DNA of 64,000 nt from DASRFA01 sp035651755 (lineage in GTDB: Bacteria; Desulfobacterota; Binatia; UBA12015), in assembly GCA_035651755.1 (NCBI GenBank), contig DASRFA010000057.1, positions 61,494 through 125,493 of the forward strand. Direction: 5' to 3'. Below, one piece after another: positions 55,101-63,307 of this stretch. Positions within the stretch are counted from its first letter, which is position 1. Each line of letters starts with the position of its first letter. Below the pieces are notes generated by a model. The model had not been told where the DNA came from. It saw only the letters and a program-made list of their open reading frames with translations, and ran no database searches. The position numbers were made by a program, and so were the translations under genes.

Positions 55101-55831
55101 ACGCGCAGCTCGAGCACGCGCTGCGCATCAGCACCGTCGGCGTGCTGGCGAGCGGCTTGGCCCATGAGCTCAGCCAGCCGCTCTCGGCCATCGCCAACCA
55201 GCTCGAAGCATCTCTCCGGTATGTGGCCTCAGGCAAGGTCGAGGCCCACACTCTGCTGGAGTTGCTCGAAGAGGTATCGTCCGAGTCGCTGCGCGCGGGA
55301 GAGATCGTTGCCCACCTTCGAGAATTCATCCAGAAGGGCGCGCCCAAGCCCGAGCGCACGGATCTGAGGGAGATCGCCCGCCAAGTCGTTCGCTTGTTCG
55401 GGCACGAGCTCGACCGCGAGGACGTCGCGCTGCGGCTGGAGGTCCAAGCCGAACCGATCCCGATCTTCGCGGACCGGATCCAGATCGAGCAGGTGATCGT
55501 GAACTTCATGCAGAACGCGATCGAGGCCGTACGCGCGCACGGCGATCACAAGGAGATCACGCTCAAGGTGCGTACGAGAAACGGGCGAGCGGAGCTCGTG
55601 GTCCGCGACACCGGCGCGGGCCTTCCCGCGGCGGCAAGCGAGCACCTCTGGGAGCCGTTCTTCACGACGAAGCCGAACGGCCTGGGGCTCGGTCTCGCGA
55701 TCGGTCGCTCCATCATCGAGGCGCATCGCGGCCGCATCTCGGTCGAAGTTGCCGCCGACGGCACGAACGGCACGGTCGCGCGCTTCACCCTACCGCTGAG
55801 GTCGTCGAGGGTGGCCGCGAAGAGGCAGTAA
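52115..55831 (+). CDS. CheB-CheR-PAS-histidine kinase fusion
   Basis: A 1238-residue chimera. It has a CheB methylesterase-like domain (about 35-215, Ser43 in VGASAGG, His70 in IQHLDPT, Asp162 in GTGTDGT) and a CheR methyltransferase (about 235-500, with ISVTSFFRDP and VWVPACATGEEAYS). A coiled-coil linker of about 90 residues is rich in EEL repeats, followed by two PAS-like segments and a HisKA/HATPase_c kinase. Phospho-acceptor His is about 1017 in LAHELSQPLSA, and the GLGLGLAIGRSIIEAHRG G-box follows. The fused CheB/CheR may act as sensory or adaptor domains without a chemoreceptor. The next gene is a cognate FixJ-type regulator, one base away. Confidence 0.93.
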   Translation: MKDGKAGFPRARGAKRCSGAKLGVATEQTRGRARFPIVGVGASAGGLEAFKKLFTTMPANCGSAFVLIQHLDPTRPSLTAELVGTYTPMRVTEAEDGVSVEPNRIYVIPPNKYLTIRDRVLRLTSPSAPRSTRMAVDHFFHSLAEAQHENAIGIVLSGTGTDGTLGMKEIKAAGGMTMAQAVETAQHDGMPRSAIAAGSADYVLPPERMAEALLAYVGHAAVSSARMETKPGKSTDPLASVVAALHTRMNFDFNGYRRATLQRRIHRRMSLKHVAAMSDYVDLLERDPAEVTALFHDLLISVTSFFRDPAAWQTLQEQTIRRIVVDKPRDAPIRVWVPACATGEEAYSIAMVLIEEIEASGKGQRLQVFASDVDVQALEIARAGVYPEGIAARITPERLSKFFEEAEHGFKVKKELRDAIVFAQQSLVGDPPFSRLDVISCRNFLIYLEAGLQETILTLFHFALMEGGCLFLGSAESIGTLGDLFEVVSRKWRIYKRIGPTRHDRIHRSLATGPWFGAARPGREPNGGRLASLAQRLLVDRYAPACVIIDRTGQVLYFHGQTEDYIAQPGGVPTRDLIAQARGAVRSKLRGAVREAMKRNQRVVVTGVHLRRGAASMRLKIAVEPLDVGEGVPSLWLVSFEREAEAIPQPVAADGKPAGDDEAVVNQLESELRTTKDDLQQTIEDLSSANEELMSVTEEMQSSNEELETSKEELQSVNEELTTANAQLESKIGELEAANNDLDNLLTSTNIATLFLDTGLFIRGFTPAATRLFSLISSDVGRRLSDIAPKVFDPALLSDAAAVLEKLTSPKTEVKGHDGRWYVRQALPYRTREGRTEGVVVTFSDVAAEALHEARRYAESIVDTVREPLLVLDEDLRVRSANQSFYATFRTHSEETVGRLLYELGSRQWDIPKLRTRLRDVLSAKRVLNDFEVVREFGTRGHRIMLLNARAIDRGSARANLILLGIEDITERRRAEESLRESEARKDAADQARQRYAQLEHALRISTVGVLASGLAHELSQPLSAIANQLEASLRYVASGKVEAHTLLELLEEVSSESLRAGEIVAHLREFIQKGAPKPERTDLREIARQVVRLFGHELDREDVALRLEVQAEPIPIFADRIQIEQVIVNFMQNAIEAVRAHGDHKEITLKVRTRNGRAELVVRDTGAGLPAAASEHLWEPFFTTKPNGLGLGLAIGRSIIEAHRGRISVEVAADGTNGTVARFTLPLRSSRVAAKRQ

Positions 55832-55832
55832 A

Positions 55833-56456
55833 ATGGCAGCCGAGCCGACGGTCTTCGTAGTCGACGACAACGTTGGGATGCGCAGGTCGTTGAGCGCGCT
55901 CATGAAGTCCGCGGGGCTGCCGGTCGAGACCTATGCCTCAGGCGAGGAGTTCCTCGAGCGCTACGATCCGGCGCGGACCGGATGCCTTTTGCTGGACATC
56001 CGTCTGCACGCGTCGAGCGGTCTGGACCTGCAGGACGAGCTCCGTCGGCGAAGGTCGATGCTGCCGGTCATCATCGTGACCGGTCATGGAAGCGTGCCGA
56101 CCTCCGTGCGTGCGCTGAAGGCGGGGGCCCTCGACTTCCTGCAAAAGCCGGTTCCTCCGAAGTTGCTGCTGGAGCGCATCCGCGCGGCGATCGAGAGCGA
56201 CAAGAAGGCGCGCGCGAGGGCAGCAGAGCGCTCCGCCGTCGCCGCGAGGCTCGCACGGCTCACGCGGCGCGAGCACGAAGTCATGGAGCTGATGATCATC
56301 GGCAAGACTTCCCGGGAGATTGCGGCAACACTGCGCTTGAGTCCGCGCACCGTCGAAGGTCACCGACGCATGGTGTTCCTGAAGATGGGCGTCTCGTCCG
56401 CGTCGCAGCTCGTTCGCGTCGTGTTGAGCGCGCGCGAAGCCGATTCGCCACCGTAA
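55833..56456 (+). CDS. FixJ-family response regulator
   Basis: A 207-residue regulator. The receiver domain has VFVVDDNVGMRRSL and Asp55 in LLLDIRLHASSGLDLQ, plus the T-G-H-G-S loop and K-P in FLQKPVPPK. The C-terminal HTH has LTRREHEVMELMIIGKTSREIA and LRLSPRTVEGHRRMV. The gene begins one base after the kinase stop (TAAAATG), so the two are cotranscribed. It may control nearby genes; a palindrome lies 78 bases past its end. Confidence 0.94.
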   Translation: MAAEPTVFVVDDNVGMRRSLSALMKSAGLPVETYASGEEFLERYDPARTGCLLLDIRLHASSGLDLQDELRRRRSMLPVIIVTGHGSVPTSVRALKAGALDFLQKPVPPKLLLERIRAAIESDKKARARAAERSAVAARLARLTRREHEVMELMIIGKTSREIAATLRLSPRTVEGHRRMVFLKMGVSSASQLVRVVLSAREADSPP

Positions 56457-56533
56457 ACGCCTCGCTCATTGCATGCCGCGCAACGGGCTGCCGACGCGAG
56501 CGCATCCTGCGCACTCCGTCAATTACGAAACTT

Positions 56534-56551
56534 CCGCGTAGAACTACGCGG
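56534..56551. promoter_or_regulatory. Palindrome CCGCGTAG-AA-CTACGCGG
   Basis: Two perfect 8-bp arms with a two-base spacer, placed between the FixJ-type regulator and the next coding region. This resembles a dimer binding site for LuxR-type HTH regulators. It could serve the upstream regulator or promote the downstream pair. Confidence 0.45.
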
Positions 56552-56685
56552 GTGGAACTCCGAGCTTACGCGACGGCTGCGTGCTGGTAAAAGGCCGCGT
56601 GGCCGTGCTCCAGGAGGAGACGGCGAACGGTCTTTCTCTCGCGGATGATCTCGGGGCGCGCGGCGAAAGAAGGGGCCGTTACGCC

Positions 56686-57312
56686 ATGGGGCGAGGGGTG
56701 ACTGCGCGCGCGTCTCATTGCGCGCCCCCGCGTGCGGGCGTCGGCTTGACGGAAGCGGCGAGCACCGGTGCGCCGAGACACCCATTTTCGTCCGCACCCT
56801 TCGTGGAGCTCGACACGGACCGGCGGTACTTGACGATCACCCCCCTGTCGATCACGCCGGAGCAGTACGCGGACCTCCTGCATTCCTTTGCGCGCAGCCC
56901 GGAGACCGGGCTGATGGTGGCGGTCATCGCGGACGCGCTTTGGGTCTCCGTCCGACACATCAGGCGGCCGGTCGCCAAGCGGCAGCGGGAGGTTGACGAG
57001 GCGAAGCGGTGGTTCGCGTCGGAGAGCGCCGCGGGGATCTTCACGTTCGTCAACGTCTGCACGGCACTCGATCTCGAGCCGAAGGCCGTACGCTCGGCAC
57101 TGGCCGCAATCGAAACCGCGGAGCGCGATGCCGCATCGGTGGCACGCTGCCATACCTTCCGTCGCAGCTGCGGTAGGCATCAGTCGGTGGCCGGTCTGGC
57201 GGGTGCTCCGCGCCGGACTCGCGACCGCCAGACCGTGCCGACTCCCGTCGATGACCATCCTCCGGTGAACGGCTCGCAGGCGCCCACGCGGCGCCCCAGC
57301 GTGGCGGATTGA
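56686..57312 (+). CDS. Uncharacterised protein coupled to radical SAM gene
   Basis: A roughly 208-residue frame; the ATG at 56686 has GAAAGAAGGGG upstream, though the frame is open to 56581. The recognisable core is RQREVDEAKRWFASESAAG and FTFVNVCTALDLEPKAVRSAL, a motif (W-x-S...FxNVCxALxLxxxxVR) found in small uncharacterised proteins of deltaproteobacterial type genomes. The ends are low-complexity. Its TGA overlaps the following ATG by one base (TGATG), so the next gene is translationally coupled. Function is unknown. Confidence 0.55.
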   Translation: MGRGVTARASHCAPPRAGVGLTEAASTGAPRHPFSSAPFVELDTDRRYLTITPLSITPEQYADLLHSFARSPETGLMVAVIADALWVSVRHIRRPVAKRQREVDEAKRWFASESAAGIFTFVNVCTALDLEPKAVRSALAAIETAERDAASVARCHTFRRSCGRHQSVAGLAGAPRRTRDRQTVPTPVDDHPPVNGSQAPTRRPSVAD

Positions 57313-58919
57313 TGGTCGTCGAGAGTCTCGCTGCCCCACCCGAGGAGGCTGCGCCTGGGCGCCGCCTCTCGATCTGCCTCATCAACCCGAAATTCGATCC
57401 GTCGTACTGGGGCTTCGACTATGCTCTACCTCTCTACCCCGGCGACAAGCGCTGCACGATGATCACGGGCGCGCTGCCCACGCTCGCGGGACTCGTGCCT
57501 CGGGGGCACGAGGTCGTTCTTCTCGACGAGAACGTCGAGCCGATCGACTTCGACTCGCTCCGCCGGTTCGACGTCGTGGGTGTGACCGGCATGAACGTCC
57601 AGAAGAAGCGCCTGCTCGAGATCCTCGCTCGCCTGCGCGATCGCGAGGGGCTCGTGGTCGTCGGCGGCGCCTATGTGACGGTCGATCAAGACTGCGTCGC
57701 GGGCCTCTGCGACGTCGTCTTCCGCGGCGAAGCGGAAACGACCTGGCCGGTCTTTCTCGCGAGCCTAGCCGCGGGCGAGCCGGTGCAGAGGGTCTATCGT
57801 CAGACGGAGCCGACCGACATGGGCGCGGTACTCAAGCCGCGATACGATCTCCTCAAGGTCGAGCGCTACGCTTCCGGAGCGCTCCAGTTCTCGCGCGGCT
57901 GTCCGTTCCAGTGCGAGTTCTGCGACATCATCGTCACGTTCGGCCGCAAGCCGCGCCACCGGCGCCCGGAACACGTCATCGAAGAGATCGAGGACATGTG
58001 GCGCGCCGGCTTCCATTCCGTGTTCATCGTCGACGACAACTTCATCGGGAACAAGAAGGCGGCGAAGGCTCTGCTCCGGCTGATCATTCCCTGGCAGGAG
58101 TCGCACGGCTATCCGCTTCGGCTGTCGACAGAGGCGAGCATCAACCTGGCCGATGATTCCGAGCTCCTCGATCTCATGTATCACGCGAACTTCCGTCACG
58201 TGTTCATCGGAATCGAGACGCCGCGAGAGAGCTCGCTCCGCGAGACGAGGAAGTTCCAGAACGTCCGTGGCGATTCCCTGGCCGCCAAGCTCGAGCGGAT
58301 CCAGCAGAAGGGGATCGACGTCCATGGGGGCTTCATCGTCGGCTTCGACAGCGATGACCGGAGCGTCTTCGAGGAGCAGTATCGCTTCATCCAGGACAAC
58401 GGCATCCTGCTCGCCATGGTGGGAATGCTTCAGGCGATTCCGACCACGCCGCTGTACGACCGCCTGAAGGCCGAGAACCGGCTCGTCGAGGACGACAACT
58501 GCAACGTCCAGCCGGCCGGGATGACGCGCGAAGAGCTGCGCGCGGGCTACTGGAACCTGGTGACGCGCCTGTACGAGCCCGAGGCCTTCCTCGATCGCTA
58601 CTTCCGCGCCTATCGCCTGCCGGAGTACCATCGCCGGCGTGCGGAGATCGCCCGCAAGGCGAACGAGGGCAGGTTCGTTCCGACGCTGCTCTACGGCCTC
58701 GCGCTGCTGTGGACTCTGTCTTGGGCGCTGGTGCGCGACGGATCGTTGGGTACGGTCGGCCGCGTCTATCTTCGCTACTTCTTCAAAGTGAACTGGCGCT
58801 ACCGCCGGGACGTCGTGGGGTTCGCGCAATTCGCGAACCGCTGTGTCACGCACTGGCACTTCTTCCGTTTCACGCGCGAGGCGAGTGCCGGTCGTCTCCG
58901 GCTCTACAACTCGGGTTGA
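57312..58919 (+). CDS. B12-binding-domain radical SAM enzyme
   Basis: A 535-residue enzyme. The N-terminal B12-binding-like domain (15-150) includes VVLLDENVEPIDF and VVGVTGMNVQKK. The radical SAM core has FSRGCPFQCEFCDI with cluster cysteines at about 197, 201 and 204, then EEIEDMWRAGFHSVFIVDDNF and GIETPRESSLRETRKFQN. The C-terminal 120 residues are hydrophobic/basic (ALLWTLSWALV), as in DUF4070 members. The group includes the hopanoid C-2 methylase HpnP and relatives, so methylation of a lipid or other C-methylation is plausible. The exact substrate cannot be seen. Confidence 0.85.
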   Translation: MVVESLAAPPEEAAPGRRLSICLINPKFDPSYWGFDYALPLYPGDKRCTMITGALPTLAGLVPRGHEVVLLDENVEPIDFDSLRRFDVVGVTGMNVQKKRLLEILARLRDREGLVVVGGAYVTVDQDCVAGLCDVVFRGEAETTWPVFLASLAAGEPVQRVYRQTEPTDMGAVLKPRYDLLKVERYASGALQFSRGCPFQCEFCDIIVTFGRKPRHRRPEHVIEEIEDMWRAGFHSVFIVDDNFIGNKKAAKALLRLIIPWQESHGYPLRLSTEASINLADDSELLDLMYHANFRHVFIGIETPRESSLRETRKFQNVRGDSLAAKLERIQQKGIDVHGGFIVGFDSDDRSVFEEQYRFIQDNGILLAMVGMLQAIPTTPLYDRLKAENRLVEDDNCNVQPAGMTREELRAGYWNLVTRLYEPEAFLDRYFRAYRLPEYHRRRAEIARKANEGRFVPTLLYGLALLWTLSWALVRDGSLGTVGRVYLRYFFKVNWRYRRDVVGFAQFANRCVTHWHFFRFTREASAGRLRLYNSG

Positions 58920-58991
58920 CGGTTCGGCGGCGAGCCGCGGGCGGAACCGTCTGTCGCCAGCGCGCTTCTCGCCAGGGGGGTTTCATCGCCG

Positions 58992-59345
58992 ATGAAGAGG
59001 GCGACAGTCCGGCAATTCCTTCAGGTGACGCGCCAGGGCGCGCCTACACGCAACCCTCGGGCGACCGTGGCCGGAGTCGGCGATCGCGCTGCGCCGGGGG
59101 CTGGATCCCGTCGCTTGCCCGATGACGACCCGGAAGAGGACATCGACGGGGAGCTCGCCGCCATCGAGGAAGCCGTTCAGGCCCTCTGGCGACTGAGTTG
59201 CGACAAGGCCCAGGCGATCGACCGGATCGCACACGTGCGGTCGCTTCTGTCGCGCACGAGAAACGAGAAGTTGCCGACGATTCTCCGGGCCACGATCTTC
59301 AGGGTACTCCTACGCCTCGAGTATCTGCTCATGACGCCACCGTGA
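58992..59345 (+). CDS. Small hypothetical protein
   Basis: 117 residues: a basic N-terminal half without structure, then an acidic helix (EEDIDGELAAIEEAVQALWRL) and an RTRNEKLPTILRATIFRVLLRLEYLL helix that is amphipathic. Not recognised. Its TGA overlaps a GTG of the hemolysin III frame (GTGA), suggesting coupling, though an ATG further down fits that family better. Confidence 0.5.
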   Translation: MKRATVRQFLQVTRQGAPTRNPRATVAGVGDRAAPGAGSRRLPDDDPEEDIDGELAAIEEAVQALWRLSCDKAQAIDRIAHVRSLLSRTRNEKLPTILRATIFRVLLRLEYLLMTPP

Positions 59346-59458
59346 GCGACGACGCGTTCACCTCGGGGTGTCCCGCCGTGCCTTCGGCGAGCGAGTGCTC
59401 GCCGGGGATCGTCGATCCCCCATTGCCACCCGTGCCGGAGACGGAGCGCGACAACCCC

Positions 59459-60103
59459 ATGGCCGAGCCTTCCACGAGGCCGCAACTCCGCGGGGTGCTG
59501 CACCACTACGCATTCCTCGCTTCCTTGGTCGCCGGCGCGTTCTTGCTCGTTCGCGCGCCGACACCGCGGGCCTCGCTGGCCGCCGGCATCTACGCCGCCA
59601 GTTTGTCGGCACTTCTCGGGACGAGCGCGCTCTATCACCGCGTGACGTGGTCCGTTTCCGCGCGCCGACGGATGGGCATGCTCGACCACTCCATGATCAG
59701 CGTGCTGATCGCCGGCACCTTCACGCCCTTCGCCATGATCTCCATCCCCGGACGGTTTGGCTCCATTTTGCTCGCAGCCCTCTGGGGCGGCGCCGGGGCG
59801 GCAATCCTGCTGCATGTTCTGTGGTTCGATGCCCCCAAAGCGCTCAGCGCTGCCGTCTACGTCTCGCTCGGGTGGGTGGGCATCGTCGCCATGCCTCAAG
59901 TCGTGTCCCACGCCGGGTGGACGGTCGCGGGTCTTCTCCTCCTCGGAGGGGTACTCTATTCCACCGGGGCCGTCGTCTACGCGCTTCGCCGACCAGACCC
60001 GACGCCGGCGTCGTTCGGCTACCACGAGGTCTTCCACGCGCTCGTCGTGGTGGGCGCAACGGTGCACTACGGCGCGGTCGCGATCACGATCGTACCGCCC
60101 TGA
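59459..60103 (+). CDS. Hemolysin III family membrane protein
   Basis: A 214-residue, seven-helix membrane protein of the HlyIII/PAQR family. It starts before RGVLHHYAFLASLVAGAFLL and has LGTSALYHRVTW and LDHSMISVLIAGTFTPF with the Ser-x3-His-x3-Asp type metal residues. The end is FGYHEVFHALVVVGATVHYGA with the conserved His pair. The family may have hydrolase activity toward lipids or act in membrane stress; the historical hemolysin name is not proof of function. The frame also begins at an upstream GTG (59342) overlapping the previous stop, which would add 39 residues. Confidence 0.9.
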   Translation: MAEPSTRPQLRGVLHHYAFLASLVAGAFLLVRAPTPRASLAAGIYAASLSALLGTSALYHRVTWSVSARRRMGMLDHSMISVLIAGTFTPFAMISIPGRFGSILLAALWGGAGAAILLHVLWFDAPKALSAAVYVSLGWVGIVAMPQVVSHAGWTVAGLLLLGGVLYSTGAVVYALRRPDPTPASFGYHEVFHALVVVGATVHYGAVAITIVPP

Positions 60104-60149
60104 AAGAATCCCTCGCGGGACCAGCCCCGACTCTCGCCGACGGGGTCGG

Positions 60150-60390
60150 CGAGCGCCAGCCGTGCCTCTTCGCGAGTCGACGCTGCCGTCAAGAATGCTC
60201 TGATCGTTTCGTGGGTCTCCGCGGGTCGCTCGATCTGAGGCACGCGGCCGCAGTCGAGCACGACGTGGCGAGCGGATGGCAAGGTCCGCTTCACGCGCGC
60301 GGCGAATCCGATCCGGACCCGGCCGTCGTGCTCGCCCAGATGAACGGCGACGCTGGTTCGAGGCCGGCGAGACGCGTTCAGAACCCCTTG
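60150..60390 (-). pseudogene. Alpha/beta hydrolase C-terminal relic
   Basis: Leftward, TSVAVHLGEHDGRVR and then RTLPSARHVVLDCGRVPQIERPAETHETIRAFL form the end of an alpha/beta hydrolase such as haloalkane dehalogenase-like or MenH-like enzymes. The catalytic His of the CGHxPQ motif is Arg (CGRVPQ), and the rest of the gene is missing. It is opposite in strand to the flanking genes and is probably remains. Confidence 0.6.
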
Positions 60391-60449
60391 CGAAGCCTGC
60401 TCTGCCGATGCGAAACCGAATCCGAGGGCTGGCCGGAAAGGCGCGGGAG

Positions 60450-61769
60450 ATGACCCAACGAAAGAAGCTCGCCATCCTGGTCGGCGGCGGTCCGGCCCCT
60501 GGAATCAACAGCGTGATCGGATCGGCGACGATCCGAACCGTCCTGGAGGGCGTCGACGTCCTGGGCATCCGCGACGGGTTCGAATGGATCATGCACGGCA
60601 ACGTCGACCACGTGGTGCCGCTCGAGATCGAGGACGTGAGCCGCATCCACTTCACGGGCGGGTCCTACATCGGCATCTCGCGCGCCAATCCGACGCTCGA
60701 TCCCCAGCACCTCGAGAATACCGTCATCTCACTGCTTCGGTTGAACGTGTCGCAGCTCATCACGATCGGAGGCGATGACACCGCGTTCTCGGCCCTCAAG
60801 CTCGAAGAGCGGTCGGCGGGCAGGATCCGCGTCGTGCACGTTCCGAAGACCATCGACAACGACCTCGATCTACCGCCCGCGATCGACACGTTCGGGTTCC
60901 AGACGGCGCGGCACCTCGGGGTGGAGATCGTCGAGAACCTGATGGTCGACGCCGAGACGACGTCGCGCTGGTACTTCGTCATCGCGATGGGCCGCAAGAC
61001 GGGACACCTTGCGCTCGGCATCGGCAAGGCCGCGGGGGCCACGCTGACGTTGATCCCCGAGGAGTTCGGCACGGAAGGCGTCCGCTTCAAGACGATCGTC
61101 GACACCCTCGTCGGGGCGATCATCAAGCGCCTGAGCGGCGGGCGCCGCGACGGCGTAGCGGTGGTGGCGGAGGGCGTCGTGCTCGGGCTCGGGCCCGATG
61201 ACCTCGCGCAGCTCAACGACGTCGAGCGCGACGCGCACGGCAACCTGCGCATCGCCGAGGTCGATATCGGCGAGATCTTGAAGCGCGCCGTCCAGGAACG
61301 GCTCAAGCGATTCGGCATCAAGACGACGATCGTCGCCAAGAACATCGGCTACGAGCTGCGCTGCGCCGACCCGATCCCGTTCGACATGGAATATACCCGG
61401 GACCTGGGCTACTGCGCCGCGAAGTTCCTGCTCGCCGGCGGCAACGGGGCGATGATCTCCATGCAGGGCGGGCATTTCGTCCCGATCCCGTTCGAACGAC
61501 TGGTGGACCCGCAGAGCGGGCGGGCCCGCGTGCGTCTGGTGGACATCCATTCGACGCGCTACGCGATCGCGCGCCGCTACATGATCCGTCTGCGCCGCGA
61601 CGACTTCGAGGACCCTCACGAGCTCGCAAAATACGCCGCGACGGCGGGCATCTCACTGCACGAGTTCCGCCAAGAATTCGAAGGCCTCATCGACGCCGAG
61701 CCGCCTCCGCTGCGGATCGACGCGGAATTCACTCCCGACCGAAACGCCGACGAGGGCGGCTCCTGGTAG
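60450..61769 (+). CDS. pfp: 6-phosphofructokinase, PPi-dependent type
   Basis: A 439-residue PFK. Motifs are LVGGGPAPGINSVIG, IGGDDTAFSALKL with Gly-Gly-Asp-Asp at 107-110, and PKTIDNDLDLPP with Lys133. Asp at the second position (Gly in ATP-dependent enzymes) and Lys at the P-x-TID position are the accepted marks of pyrophosphate-dependent PFKs. FGFQTARHLGVEIVENLM and MGRKTGHLAL follow. It catalyses reversible phosphorylation of fructose-6-phosphate. I used the ATG at 60450 with GGAAAGGCGCGGGAG upstream; one at 60408 is possible. Confidence 0.9.
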   Translation: MTQRKKLAILVGGGPAPGINSVIGSATIRTVLEGVDVLGIRDGFEWIMHGNVDHVVPLEIEDVSRIHFTGGSYIGISRANPTLDPQHLENTVISLLRLNVSQLITIGGDDTAFSALKLEERSAGRIRVVHVPKTIDNDLDLPPAIDTFGFQTARHLGVEIVENLMVDAETTSRWYFVIAMGRKTGHLALGIGKAAGATLTLIPEEFGTEGVRFKTIVDTLVGAIIKRLSGGRRDGVAVVAEGVVLGLGPDDLAQLNDVERDAHGNLRIAEVDIGEILKRAVQERLKRFGIKTTIVAKNIGYELRCADPIPFDMEYTRDLGYCAAKFLLAGGNGAMISMQGGHFVPIPFERLVDPQSGRARVRLVDIHSTRYAIARRYMIRLRRDDFEDPHELAKYAATAGISLHEFRQEFEGLIDAEPPPLRIDAEFTPDRNADEGGSW

Positions 61770-62120
61770 CGATCGGGCGCGGCCTCGACGGGTAGCTCAC
61801 CGGAACGGCCCTCGTCGCCTCGATCGTCGCTTCGATGTCAGTGGTCCGGCGATCTCGCCCCGGGGGGCGAGCAACGCACGTGCCGATCCGGCCGCCGGGC
61901 AGCGACGCCAGGGTCAGGGTCGCATTCCCACGAATGAGAACGACCGTCGCAGCCGAGGCGACATGCGAACGGCTGGCCGGAGATCGCGCGACGATCGGAC
62001 CCCCGGTGGCTGGACTCTACGACGTGCTCGGGTGAACGACCGCCCATGGCGCGAAGGGCCGATCGGCTGGCACCCCCGCTGCTTGAGGACGAGCAGGAAG
62101 TCCATGGGAGGGACGCGACG
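61770..62120. other. Gene-free interval with hairpin
   Basis: No gene. The dyad CTCGCCCC-GG-GGGGCGAG at 61854-61871 lies 84 bases after the PFK gene and may end its transcript; there is no T-tract. Confidence 0.4.
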
Positions 62121-62312
62121 ATGAACGTGACGATCGAGCTTTCTCTCGACGAGCTGCGACTTCTCGTGAGCCATCTCGGCCGGCACATCGATCATCTCGA
62201 TCACGAGCTCGTTCGCACCGACAACCCCGAGCTCCAGCATGCGTTTGCTCGTGAGGTGGAGGCGATCCGTTCGATCGCGAGCCGACTGGACGCGGCATCC
62301 GTCGCCGGTTGA
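62121..62312 (+). CDS. Small helical protein
   Basis: 63 residues, all-helical: TIELSLDELRLLVSHLGRH then IDHLDHELVRTDN and EVEAIRSIASRLDAA. Good ATG with GGGAGGGACG upstream. It lies two bases before the acyltransferase start, so they may be cotranscribed. No family recognised. Confidence 0.6.
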   Translation: MNVTIELSLDELRLLVSHLGRHIDHLDHELVRTDNPELQHAFAREVEAIRSIASRLDAASVAG

Positions 62313-62314
62313 CG

Positions 62315-63307
62315 ATGCAGAGCGCGGACGGAAAACGCGGCCAGCGCGGAGTTTCGCAACGCCCGCCTCTTGCGACGCGCGCGGCCGACGGGGTCCGGCG
62401 CGCATCGAGCGCACCAGGCTACGGGCTCCTGCGACCGCTCGTCGACGTCCTCGAAGGCGCGATCGGGAGTGCCCGGGACGTCGACCCGTTCGTGCGCGAT
62501 CCCCGCGTCGTCGCGCGTCTCGCGCCGCTCGTGGCCCTCGCCAACCGGTATTTTTCAACCGAGTTTCGCGGCTTCGAGAAGGTGCCGGCGCGTGGCCCCT
62601 TCCTGCTCATCGGAAACCACTCCGGCGGCGCCGAGACGAATGACTTCTGGTTCCTCCTCGGCAAGTGGATCGCGGAGCGCGGCGCCGACTCTCCGCTGTA
62701 CGCGCTCGCCTACGATTTGCTGCTCGCCGTCCCCGCCCTCTCCTGGACGCTCCGGCGACTCGGGGTGGTGCCCGCGAGCCCGGCGAACGCACGCGGCGCT
62801 CTCGAACGCGGCGCCGCCGTGCTGGTTTTCCCGGGCGGCGACTACGAGGTCTTCCGGCCGTGGAGCGAGCGCAACCGCGTCGACTTCGGCCGGCACACCG
62901 GGTACGTGGAGATCGCTCTCCAGTGTCGCGTCCGCGTCGTGCCGGTGGTGATCTACGGTGCGCACCAGTCGACGTTCGTGCTCACTCGCGGTCGTTTCCT
63001 GGCTCACCTGCTCGGCACCGACCGGATCCGGGTGAACGTCTTCCCGCTGATCTGGAACTTGCCGTTCGGCTTGACGCCGGCATTCGTGCCTTCGGTGCAG
63101 CTGCCGTCCAAGGTCACGATCGAGTTTCTGCCGCCGCTCGACTGGTCGCGACTCGGGCGACGTGCCGCGACCGATCCCGGGGTGGTGCAGGCGTGCAACG
63201 CGGAGGTCGTCGGTCTCATGCAGAGCTGCCTCGATCGACTCGCCGCCGAGACGCCCCACCCGATCCTCGCGCGCTTCACCGGACTGCTGCCACGGCTCTC
63301 CTGGTGA
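62315..63307 (+). CDS. PlsC-like acyltransferase
   Basis: A 330-residue glycerophosphate-acyltransferase-fold protein. The catalytic region FLLIGNHSGGAETND has Asn-His at 101-102 and an acidic residue at 107; it is an HxxxxE variant, and the NHSGG subgroup often has its Asp a few residues later (110). FPGGDYEVFRPW and YVEIALQC are conserved with that group. It lacks a signal and has few hydrophobic stretches. Its last 130 bases appear as a copy near 3.2 kb. The next gene is a nitroreductase. It may acylate a lipid precursor. Confidence 0.85.
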   Translation: MQSADGKRGQRGVSQRPPLATRAADGVRRASSAPGYGLLRPLVDVLEGAIGSARDVDPFVRDPRVVARLAPLVALANRYFSTEFRGFEKVPARGPFLLIGNHSGGAETNDFWFLLGKWIAERGADSPLYALAYDLLLAVPALSWTLRRLGVVPASPANARGALERGAAVLVFPGGDYEVFRPWSERNRVDFGRHTGYVEIALQCRVRVVPVVIYGAHQSTFVLTRGRFLAHLLGTDRIRVNVFPLIWNLPFGLTPAFVPSVQLPSKVTIEFLPPLDWSRLGRRAATDPGVVQACNAEVVGLMQSCLDRLAAETPHPILARFTGLLPRLSW

